Shown here: positions 1-6,236 of the stretch, one piece after another
Layout: the number at the start of each line of letters is the position of its first letter
Position numbering within the stretch: the first letter of the stretch is position 1
Source: a virus
Virus record (IMG/VR): IMGVR_UViG_3300043399_000297
Location: 1-64,000 of that record
Reading direction: 5' to 3' (one strand)
Length of the DNA stretch: 64,000 nt
The notes under the pieces: model-generated
What the model saw: only the letters and a program-made list of their open reading frames with translations
Databases searched by the model: none
Told to the model about the DNA's origin: nothing
Position numbers and translations under genes: made by a program

Positions 1-71
1 TCAATATCATTACGAAGTTGCCAATATATTCTGATAGAGTCTCTATCTTCTAGTAAATCAGTTATTTTCAT
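1..71 (-). CDS. Partial hypothetical protein (N-terminus only)
   Basis: An open reading frame starts at the ATG at 71-69 and runs off the left edge; 23 residues are visible, starting MKITDLLEDRDSIRIYW. The start lies inside the end of the upstream gene (stop at 58-60), the same close packing as the other small genes here. Too little is visible for a family assignment. Confidence 0.5.
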   Translation of the reverse strand, partial: MKITDLLEDRDSIRIYWQLRNDI

Positions 72-204
72 CGCTAATGTCTCGCTGTAGAATTGATTGC
101 ACAAATCTGTTAAGATCATCAACTTGTTGCTTTAACGTTTTTCTTGTTCCATCCTCATTCAATGATTCAGTTGGAGTTTCTTTGTATAATCTTCGCTTAG
201 TCAT
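58..204 (-). CDS. Small hypothetical protein, 48 residues
   Basis: Start chosen at ATG 204-202 because AAGGAAG lies 9 nt upstream of it. An in-frame ATG at 255 would give 65 residues; it overlaps the stop of the upstream small gene as ATGA but has no Shine-Dalgarno sequence, so it is the second choice. The product is charged and hydrophilic (MTKRRLYKETPTESL...) with a predicted helix near the C-terminus. No domain is recognised. It is the third of four tightly packed small genes, probably one transcript. Confidence 0.55.
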   Translation of the reverse strand: MTKRRLYKETPTESLNEDGTRKTLKQQVDDLNRFVQSILQRDISDENN

Positions 205-251
205 CTCACATATCTTCCTTTTTACAGCTATCAGGTGATTCACATAGCAGT

Positions 252-416
252 TCATTTATTCGCATTATTACACCACTCATCAATTTCAATTGTTAACTCA
301 TCAATGCCTTGCCGTAACTCATCAAATGTCTTTGAGCCCGGAATGGGTTTTCCAGTAAGATTAAACTTAAGTTTATATGTGTCTTTGTATTCATTGATGG
401 GTTCTTCTTCGTTCAT
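252..416 (-). CDS. Small hypothetical protein, 54 residues
   Basis: This short ORF fills the gap between its neighbours. It starts at ATG 416-414, 3 nt after the stop of the 172-residue gene, and ends with TGA at 254-252. The product starts MNEEEPINEYKDTYKLKFNL and ends with an acidic helix-like stretch (TFDELRQGIDELTIEIDEW). No clear Shine-Dalgarno sequence is present, so translation would depend on coupling to the upstream gene. The plus-strand ORF over the same interval looks like its shadow. Function unknown. Confidence 0.5.
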   Translation of the reverse strand: MNEEEPINEYKDTYKLKFNLTGKPIPGSKTFDELRQGIDELTIEIDEWCNNANK

Positions 417-419
417 TTT

Positions 420-938
420 TTAGCTATCCATTGAAAAAGTTATGACTTGATATTTGATATCTTGGTTTATTCCACCATCATCAAATATTTGAACATCAGG
501 AAGCCTACCTATACCCCGATGATCCGGATCTTTGTTCACATATATTGATTCCCGGACGCAGCGCAATAACCGCTTGAATGTAGGATTATATATAATTTCC
601 GATTCATATGGTCCGTGCCAGGTAGTCACAATCGTCGGTAAGTTGTTGCATATAGCCTTTTCAAATGCTTCTATCTCGTCATCGGGGATAGGGTCATAAT
701 AATCTGGACCTCCTGTCAGGTACCAATACAAACTTTGCTTTTCCCAGCGGGCTTCCCCTCGCCCTCGCGGGCGATCTGCGTTAACTAACTCTCCTCTAGT
801 CCAGCCTGCTGATTTGAAATATGACATTAGCTCTTTATACGATGTCCATCTCGTATTGAAGTAATGATCCCTTACTACGTTTAACGAATCTCGTTTGAGA
901 TATCGTATTAGTTTTTCATCTGAGGTCTCTTTAGCCAT
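420..938 (-). CDS. Hypothetical protein, 172 residues
   Basis: The start is supported by a strong Shine-Dalgarno sequence (GGAGG, 5 nt before ATG 938-936), and TAATG overlap couples it to the upstream 61-residue gene. The protein is soluble, rich in Tyr, Trp, Arg and Asp, with a basic Gly/Arg patch (RPRGRGEARWEK) near residues 57-68 and an Asp/Pro run (PDYYDPIPDDE) near 78-88. No signal peptide or membrane segment is visible. I do not recognise the family. Its position downstream of an HNH homing endonuclease suggests an accessory rather than a structural gene. Confidence 0.7.
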   Translation of the reverse strand: MAKETSDEKLIRYLKRDSLNVVRDHYFNTRWTSYKELMSYFKSAGWTRGELVNADRPRGRGEARWEKQSLYWYLTGGPDYYDPIPDDEIEAFEKAICNNLPTIVTTWHGPYESEIIYNPTFKRLLRCVRESIYVNKDPDHRGIGRLPDVQIFDDGGINQDIKYQVITFSMDS

Positions 939-1123
939 TAATCCTCCGTATACTCAAAACCGCTAGGAACAACCACTATACTACCGTCAATAAGTGTAAC
1001 TTCATATTCGGTTCTATCTGCACTTAAGCACACACTAGTATATTCACCCTCGTTGATTCCTGCATTACCAAGAGTAGCCTTATAAATCTCAGTCATCATC
1101 TTTTCATATTGTCTACTATTCAT
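938..1123 (-). CDS. Small hypothetical protein, 61 residues
   Basis: Start set at ATG 1123-1121: it overlaps the stop of the HNH gene as ATGA, and GGAAGG lies 8 nt upstream. A start at 1150 would add nine residues from inside the HNH frame and is less likely. The product (MNSRQYEKMMTEIYKATLG...) has an N-terminal helix followed by beta-like segments (EYEVTLIDGSIVVVPSGFEY). No domain is recognised. It is translationally coupled to both neighbours. Confidence 0.6.
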   Translation of the reverse strand: MNSRQYEKMMTEIYKATLGNAGINEGEYTSVCLSADRTEYEVTLIDGSIVVVPSGFEYTED

Positions 1124-1875
1124 TTTCTTTTCCTTCCACCTATACACCATCCTTCACTCAACCATTGATCAAGTGTATCACGTTTAACTTTCTTTTCAAT
1201 ACCGTCTTTGTTGATAGATACATTACCTAGGACAGCGTTTCTTACGTTATCGGAGTGACCGGGTTTCTTAGCAACGCCCTTCTGTTTCAATGAACGCTTT
1301 AGCTTTTCTTCTTCGCTCATCGGGCCTTTGAGCTTGCCTTTATGCGCCTGTGACATTTTGGCGCGGGTTTCATCAGTTCTCTTTTGACCAATGACTTTAG
1401 CAATCCTTTTTTGTTGTGATTCTGCGGATAGTTTTGGTCTGTTTAGTGCTGCTTTTCTCAAATTCTCTCGGTGTTTATCTGTTATGGGAACTCCTCCTTT
1501 ATTCCACGGAGTAAGGTTTTTATTCTTCATCGTTTCAGAATGTATACGAGCCTGTTCAACTCTATTTCTTTCATACGCTCGGGATATGATGGGAGAATAA
1601 TAGCGGTCTTGTAGTTCATTGGTTGCGTTCATCCCATTAAACGCATAAACCATTTTACTATACGCTTCGCCCACTGTCATTTTAACTAAAAGCCAATGAC
1701 AAATTGCGTGTTCTCTACAAGAAAGATATACTAAATTATCTTTGTCGTTAGAACCACCTAACGATTGAGGAATTATGTGATGACGTTCTCTACCTCGTTG
1801 TTTCTTCCATTGCCTTGAAACGGCATTAGTAATAATGTTATTATAAATTTTAGTGTATTTGTTATTTTTGAACAT
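1120..1875 (-). CDS. HNH homing endonuclease with NUMOD3-type repeats
   Basis: A 251-residue protein, probably a free-standing homing endonuclease. Residues 31-64 form an HNH core: the His pair H32-H33, the GGSNDKDNLVYLS segment that carries the family Asn, then H56 and H60. Residues about 130-210 hold several NUMOD3-like DNA-binding repeats (TDKHRENLRKAAL, TDETRAKMSQAHKG, SEEEKLKRSLKQKG), rich in Lys and Arg. Such genes cut DNA lacking the element and spread by repair. It lies just downstream of the major capsid gene and its terminator. The ATG has no Shine-Dalgarno sequence; a late-type octamer lies exactly 5 nt upstream (see 1881-1888), so a leaderless mRNA is possible. Its stop overlaps the next start (ATGA). 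Confidence 0.88.
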   Translation of the reverse strand: MFKNNKYTKIYNNIITNAVSRQWKKQRGRERHHIIPQSLGGSNDKDNLVYLSCREHAICHWLLVKMTVGEAYSKMVYAFNGMNATNELQDRYYSPIISRAYERNRVEQARIHSETMKNKNLTPWNKGGVPITDKHRENLRKAALNRPKLSAESQQKRIAKVIGQKRTDETRAKMSQAHKGKLKGPMSEEEKLKRSLKQKGVAKKPGHSDNVRNAVLGNVSINKDGIEKKVKRDTLDQWLSEGWCIGGRKRK

Positions 1876-1876
1876 A

Positions 1877-1920
1877 ATAGTATTTATTCCAGAATCTCTC
1901 GTTCTAGTAAATAATACTAT
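1877..1920 (-). promoter_or_regulatory. Late promoter octamer inside an inverted repeat at the HNH start
   Basis: On the minus strand the octamer AATAAATA (1888-1881) ends 5 nt before the HNH ATG, the T4 late-promoter spacing for transcription starting at the A of ATG. The same segment belongs to an inverted repeat: 8-nt arms at 1913-1920 and 1877-1884, 28 nt apart. In read-through RNA these arms could pair just before the start codon. The motif and repeat are seen; their action is inferred from T4. Confidence 0.5.
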
Positions 1921-1942
1921 GTTTTTGATAATTTTACAATAG

Positions 1943-1966
1943 AAAAGGGGACCGAAGTCCCCTTTT
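1943..1966 (-). terminator. Rho-independent terminator after the major capsid gene
   Basis: A perfect 10-bp stem with a four-base loop lies 33 nt past the capsid stop. Read on the minus strand the core is GGGGAC-TTCG-GTCCCC followed by TTTT, i.e. a C(UUCG)G tetraloop, an exceptionally stable type. The AAAA/TTTT flanks make it potentially bidirectional. It would end the highly expressed head transcript before the HNH gene. Confidence 0.85.
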
Positions 1967-1998
1967 CCATTTGACTCACTCTGTAAGTGATTGAAAAC

Positions 1999-3195
1999 TC
2001 ACTGAAAAGTTAAGTTCTGTACAGAAATTTCCCCAACGTAATCGGCGGCATTACCAAAACTGCTTGCGGTGTTAGTTAGTTCGATGTAACCGTAACGAGT
2101 CATAAAGCTTACGACTGGTTCGAAGGTTGACGGATCGAGGACAACGCCTGAAGACATTAGCGGAATATATGGGCAGTAGAACGCAGCAGCGTCAGTCTCA
2201 CTTGAACCCTTGTAGCCAACAAGTACTGGCTGGGTGTCAGGAGCATAGCTGTTTACGAATACGCGCATTGCACCGTTAAGAGTACCAACAAACTTAGTGT
2301 TAGTTGGAGCTTCAAATGTTCCTTCTGTAGTTCTTGCGAATGCAGAAGTGGTAGCTGACTGAAGAACAGTCAATGAAGCAGGTGAAACAACTGCCCAGTT
2401 ACCTGCACCACGACGAGTGCGCTGAGCAATCAAGTTTGCAACACGGTTGATAAGAACAGCAAGAGCAGCGTGTTCGTCACCAACGTAAGTAGCAGTACCT
2501 GATACAGTTGCCTGATTGTAAGTGTATTCAGTTGAAGCAAGAGTTGCCAAGCTGAGCAAGATTTCCTGGTCAATTTCAGCAGTGATTTCTTGTGCAAGAG
2601 CAGCCATAATTTCTGCTTCTACGTCGATACCGTGCTGTGACTGAGCATCCTGAGCAGCTTCGAAAGTCCAGCGAGCTTGTAGCTTACGTGACTTGGCTTC
2701 AACAGCCTGACGAAGGATCTGAACAGAAATCTGCTTACCACCATTACCTTCAAGTGATGCAGTGTTAGCACCAGTATAGAAGTCAGTTTCAGTTGCGTCA
2801 AGAGGAACACGGGAATATGCCTGTGCAATCTTGAATGGTGATAGAGCTTCTTCACCAGCAGTTACAGAAGTTGCTGCTGCTGAGTTGTCAGTTAAGCTAT
2901 TTGCATAGCGAACACGAAGCGTGTGAATCTGGCCAACTGGACCAGTCATTGGCTGAACACCAACGAGTTCATTTGCGATAACAGTTGGCATAACACGACG
3001 AATTACCGGAAGGATAACGCGATTAAGTGTTGCAATGTTACCAGCAGTGGTTGTGCCGGCAGTAGATTCTGCGAGCAACTGCTTGCGGGTATTTTCAAGC
3101 AATACGCCCATTGTTGAGCGACGATTGCCCTTTAAGCCTTCAAGCAGGGCGCCCTTAGTTTCGTCCCAACGGCTTTCTAAAAGTACTTTTGACAT
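1999..3195 (-). CDS. 23: Major capsid protein (T4 gp23 family)
   Basis: A 398-residue protein that forms the capsid hexamers. The block RRVMPTVIANELVGVQPMTG (residues about 66-85) followed by GQIHTLRVRYAN matches the gp23 signature near the mature N-terminus. T4 gp23 has 521 residues, so this is a short version. The N-terminal region has four L-x-E sites (ending at E7, E19, E34, E43), the type cut by the gp21 protease; E43 in LLAESTAG is the best candidate for the mature end. AGGAG precedes the ATG. It lies downstream of genes 20, 21 and 22 in the T4 order and is followed by a strong terminator. Confidence 0.95.
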   Translation of the reverse strand: MSKVLLESRWDETKGALLEGLKGNRRSTMGVLLENTRKQLLAESTAGTTTAGNIATLNRVILPVIRRVMPTVIANELVGVQPMTGPVGQIHTLRVRYANSLTDNSAAATSVTAGEEALSPFKIAQAYSRVPLDATETDFYTGANTASLEGNGGKQISVQILRQAVEAKSRKLQARWTFEAAQDAQSQHGIDVEAEIMAALAQEITAEIDQEILLSLATLASTEYTYNQATVSGTATYVGDEHAALAVLINRVANLIAQRTRRGAGNWAVVSPASLTVLQSATTSAFARTTEGTFEAPTNTKFVGTLNGAMRVFVNSYAPDTQPVLVGYKGSSETDAAAFYCPYIPLMSSGVVLDPSTFEPVVSFMTRYGYIELTNTASSFGNAADYVGEISVQNLTFQ

Positions 3196-3225
3196 TTATA
3201 ATTCTCCTAAACTATGTCGTTTTTA

Positions 3226-4335
3226 TTAAAGCCCTGCCAGACGCTTAATGTCGATTACATTGTCAGTAAACTCTGGATCGACTTCTTCAATCTTATTGGC
3301 AGTTTTATCTCCGGTTGCTTCTACAATAACTGATTCAGTTAAGGTCTTCTTATTTGCCTTAACTTCTGTTGAACCGTTATTGAGAACAGCTGGTAGATAC
3401 TTATCGAATGCGTGTTGTAGACGGTCTGTCTGCACGCTTTCAAGTAAAGTCTTCATTACTTCTTTCTTCTCCTCATTGAGTGGGGACAACAAGTTATTCA
3501 TTGTCTTCTCTCTTTGAGTAGTTTCTTTAATAATTCTAACTTCACGTTCTTTGCTTTCTGCGAGACGCTTCATATTGTTGAGTCTTGCAGTAGCTTCTTG
3601 TAATTGCTCGTCCTTCTGTGCGAGAGCTTTCATTACCTTACGAGTTTCAGCTTTATCATTTAGATAAGTTACGCTGAATTCGCTTGCAAAAGCCTCGAAC
3701 AACTTACGACCAAAACTATTCTCTCTTGCGATTTGAATATCTTCTTTAAGTTGTGATAGTTCACCCTTAAGATGATTTCCGACCATACCACTAACTTTCT
3801 TGGCACTCTCAGCAACAAACTTGCTCTTAAGTGCTTCCAATTGCTTGCGGCCTTCAGCAACGAGTTTAACCTTAGCTTCAACTACAGCCTGTCTATCCTG
3901 TGAGAATTCTTTGATTTCTCTGGCTAGAGCGTGTACGATGAACTTCTCAAGCTTTTCTTGATTTTCCATCTGTGCCTTGCGATCAGTACGAAGTTCTCTA
4001 ATTTCTTCAGCCAACTTAGTGACCATAAAATCGTTGAACTTAGTTGCGTTTTCGCGAAGCTTAAGCTGTGATCTTACTCTTTCTTCATTCATTGCTTCTC
4101 TTTCAGAACGGAATTCTGCAATTTCGTCTGAGAGATTGTCTGTCATCATCTTATCAAGAGCTTCTACCATAACATTACGGTCATGTTCGTAACGTTGTGC
4201 AAATTCCTCACGGAGTTCTGCACGTACCTGTTCACGAGCTTCATTCAACTTAACTTCCCAGGCTTCGTTTAACTGCTGCCCGATATCTTCATTGATGAGA
4301 CCGCTTTCAAGTAATGGCTTAATAGCATCTAACAT
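3226..4335 (-). CDS. 22: Prohead core scaffolding protein (T4 gp22-like)
   Basis: A 369-residue, highly charged, almost wholly helical protein with long coiled-coil stretches (EELRE, EEIRELRTDRKAQ and similar), expected for the internal scaffold that shapes the prohead and is then digested. The assignment rests on composition and on position between protease 21 and capsid 23, as in T4; T4 gp22 is shorter (269 residues). Residues 60-180 contain a repeated pattern of L-A-E-E-I-x-E-F/L-R/S-x-D/E-R blocks about 40 residues apart. AAGGA precedes the ATG. Confidence 0.8.
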   Translation of the reverse strand: MLDAIKPLLESGLINEDIGQQLNEAWEVKLNEAREQVRAELREEFAQRYEHDRNVMVEALDKMMTDNLSDEIAEFRSEREAMNEERVRSQLKLRENATKFNDFMVTKLAEEIRELRTDRKAQMENQEKLEKFIVHALAREIKEFSQDRQAVVEAKVKLVAEGRKQLEALKSKFVAESAKKVSGMVGNHLKGELSQLKEDIQIARENSFGRKLFEAFASEFSVTYLNDKAETRKVMKALAQKDEQLQEATARLNNMKRLAESKEREVRIIKETTQREKTMNNLLSPLNEEKKEVMKTLLESVQTDRLQHAFDKYLPAVLNNGSTEVKANKKTLTESVIVEATGDKTANKIEEVDPEFTDNVIDIKRLAGL

Positions 4336-4350
4336 CTGATTGATTCCTTT

Positions 4351-4989
4351 TTATATTTTGAGTTCTCGGATGAGACGCTTTACTTCCTCACCCAGGAATC
4401 TTTGTACTTGCTTGTCGCCCTGTGCTTCCTTAGCAATCTCAAGCATTTTATGTCCGTGCTTCATATTCATAAGACTTTCATAAATTGCTTTGGGATATGC
4501 ATTTGGTGCGCTAGGCTGGGCGACGATATCGACGGTGATTATTTCAAAATCACTGACTTTACCATCCATATCGTTTACATTACCTGATCCACGACTAGAT
4601 ACGCCTAGTTTTACACCGGACTCCAACATTGTTCTTACGAGTTGACCCATTGGAGTAGGAAGAATTTTTAGTTTACCGAAACCATTAGCACCATCCATCC
4701 ACATACTAGTAATCATATGGGATACACGATCTAAATTGATTTTAAGATCATCAGGGTGATCAACTTCCCCGAGTACACTGTAGCCTTCTGAGATTTGCTT
4801 GTTTAAAGTATCTACGGCATTTTCAATTTCATTGACGGGGTAAATACGCTCGTTTGCGTTCTTTACCCCGCCCTGAATGAAAATCCCCTTCATATAGAGG
4901 GTCTTAAAATCAGCGCCCTCTTCTTTGACAGATTCGACAATCAAGCCTGCTCTGTCGAAGGTTAGATTCTCTCTGAGATACAAAGCCAT
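4351..4989 (-). CDS. 21: Prohead core protease (T4 gp21 family)
   Basis: A 212-residue serine protease, the same length as T4 gp21, that processes scaffold and capsid proteins in the prohead. Visible landmarks are GEVDHP with H78, the KLGVSSRG segment with S131/S132, and the later ITVDIVAQPSAPNAYP block, all typical of the herpesvirus-assemblin-like phage protease fold. It lies directly upstream of gene 22 with a 15-nt gap. The last 25 residues are basic and helical. Its likely targets are the L-x-E sites in the capsid N-terminus. Confidence 0.93.
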   Translation of the reverse strand: MALYLRENLTFDRAGLIVESVKEEGADFKTLYMKGIFIQGGVKNANERIYPVNEIENAVDTLNKQISEGYSVLGEVDHPDDLKINLDRVSHMITSMWMDGANGFGKLKILPTPMGQLVRTMLESGVKLGVSSRGSGNVNDMDGKVSDFEIITVDIVAQPSAPNAYPKAIYESLMNMKHGHKMLEIAKEAQGDKQVQRFLGEEVKRLIRELKI

Positions 4990-5006
4990 TCTCTCAGTTT
5001 TCCTTC

Positions 5007-5864
5007 TTAGCGAATTCTACGCTTAGCAGAACGACGAGATTCTGCTACTGGGCTTCTAGCATTTGAACCGTCATCACCGTGCTTTGGCTTAGGAGCTGCT
5101 TCACCCTTCTCCTTAAAATTGCCTTTACCTGGGCTATTCTTGAAGTTACCTGCACCCTTTACTTGAGTTTCGCCCTTTGAATAGAAGTTACTTGGGCCCT
5201 TAGGAGCAGTCGGAACTGATTCACTTGCACCGCTAAAGTTTACTGGATGACTATCCATTCCTGCCTGGCCTGAACCCTGAAGTCCTGGGCTCTTAGTATA
5301 TGCGCCGTTGTCACCGTGAGTTACTGAAACCTTCTGAAGCTGCACGTTTTCCATAACGTCTTCAGAATCTTCATCACCCATATCGAAATCTGCGTCGCCT
5401 TCTTCATCACCCATATCGAAATCTGCGTCGCCTTCTTCGTCACCGAATTCGTCACCTAAATCTTCGTCGCCTTCTTCGCCGCCCATAATTTCTTCAAACT
5501 CAGCCATCAACTGGTCGAGCTTGTCTTCGATACGGATTAAAGTTTCTTCTTCCTCATCTTCTGAGTCTATGTCAAATTCTTCGTCATCGCCGCCGAGTTC
5601 GATATCGCCTTCTTCGTCACCGAATTCGTCACCGAATTCATCTTCATCAAGACCTTCTTCTTCGCTTGAAATTTCGTCCATGAGGTCGCCGACTTCACCG
5701 ACCATACCTTCGTCAAGTTCTTCGTCATCCATTTCTTCGGCCATAATTGACTCAAAGATTTCTCTTGACTTCTCTACAACGATTTCGTGAAATAATTCGC
5801 GTGCTTGTGCTTCATCTTCGTTGATCACGAGGTTGATCAACTGTTCGTATTTTCTAATGTCCAT
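5007..5864 (-). CDS. Acidic prohead core protein (gp68 position)
   Basis: A 285-residue protein in three parts: a helical N-terminus (residues 1-45, MDIRKYEQLINLVINEDEAQ), an extremely Asp/Glu-rich centre (about 46-170) with repeats such as DEFGDEEGD and GDADFDMGDEE, and a Gly/Lys/Ser-rich tail ending in the basic SRRSAKRRIR. In T4 the internal core proteins gp67 and gp68 occupy this place between 20 and 21. I infer a prohead core component; sequence alone does not show homology to gp68. The acid-then-basic arrangement could neutralise scaffold or DNA charge. AGGAG precedes the start. Confidence 0.6.
   Translation of the reverse strand: MDIRKYEQLINLVINEDEAQARELFHEIVVEKSREIFESIMAEEMDDEELDEGMVGEVGDLMDEISSEEEGLDEDEFGDEFGDEEGDIELGGDDEEFDIDSEDEEEETLIRIEDKLDQLMAEFEEIMGGEEGDEDLGDEFGDEEGDADFDMGDEEGDADFDMGDEDSEDVMENVQLQKVSVTHGDNGAYTKSPGLQGSGQAGMDSHPVNFSGASESVPTAPKGPSNFYSKGETQVKGAGNFKNSPGKGNFKEKGEAAPKPKHGDDGSNARSPVAESRRSAKRRIR
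5368..5433 (-). repeat. Perfect 33-bp tandem duplication in the acidic core gene
   Basis: Two identical adjacent 33-bp copies (5368-5400 and 5401-5433) encode two copies of an 11-residue GDADFDMGDEE-type unit. The in-frame length and lack of divergence point to a recent duplication. Related imperfect units flank it. Confidence 0.9.
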
Positions 5865-5971
5865 TGAATTGTTCTCCTGATAGAAATGGCTTTGTAAAGT
5901 TACTTATGCCGTAGTCAGGAAAACACCGTATTAAGTGCGTATTTTTTACATTTTTAGTATATATAATAGAA
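5865..5971 (-). other. 107-nt AT-rich leader without a late octamer
   Basis: This gap precedes the acidic core gene on the minus strand. It holds TATAAT- and TATATATAC-like AT-rich stretches just after the 77-residue gene, but no clear -35 and no late octamer. I see no ORF or convincing hairpin. Confidence 0.3.
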
Positions 5972-6205
5972 TTATACTGAAGGGGCGCCGGCACCCTCTT
6001 CAGGCTTAGCACCGTACTGTTTACGAACCTTACCTAAATAAAGTTTCTTTTCATAATTTCTAACGTCAATCATTCTACGTAATTTACGTATTTGCTTTAG
6101 CGTGAGTTTAGTTTTGCGGCTGGTTCGATACACAGGCTTACTATTATCTTGATTAGTATCCTGAAAACCCTGTACGGGCGGATCAAACATTTCGAATAGC
6201 TGCAT
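5972..6205 (-). CDS. Small basic protein, 77 residues (gp67 position)
   Basis: The protein has a hydrophilic N-terminus (MQLFEMFDPPVQGFQDTNQD) and a strongly basic helical middle (RKTKLTLKQIRKLRRMIDVR, residues about 30-49, then YEKKLYLGKVRKQYG). It lies between portal gene 20 and the acidic core gene, where T4 has gp67, but gp67 is acidic, so homology is not evident. A structural or assembly role is inferred from position only. GGAG precedes the ATG, and a late octamer (6227-6234) starts its transcript. Confidence 0.65.
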   Translation of the reverse strand: MQLFEMFDPPVQGFQDTNQDNSKPVYRTSRKTKLTLKQIRKLRRMIDVRNYEKKLYLGKVRKQYGAKPEEGAGAPSV

Positions 6206-6226
6206 TTAAAATATCTCCGTATTAGA

Positions 6227-6234
6227 TATTTATC
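6227..6234 (-). promoter_or_regulatory. Late promoter octamer GATAAATA
   Basis: On the minus strand GATAAATA ends 21 nt before the ATG of the 77-residue gene, giving a short leader that holds GGAG. It would drive the 77-residue gene, acidic core, 21, 22 and 23. Confidence 0.65.
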
Positions 6235-6236
6235 TT

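Noticed and set aside
205-255. Upstream ATG at 255 for the 48-residue gene
   Set aside because: It has an ATGA overlap but no ribosome site, whereas ATG 204 has AAGGAAG at 9 nt. Kept as an alternative only.
5521-5790. Ser-rich plus-strand ORF of 89 codons
   Set aside because: It is the complement of Asp/Glu codons of the acidic core gene.
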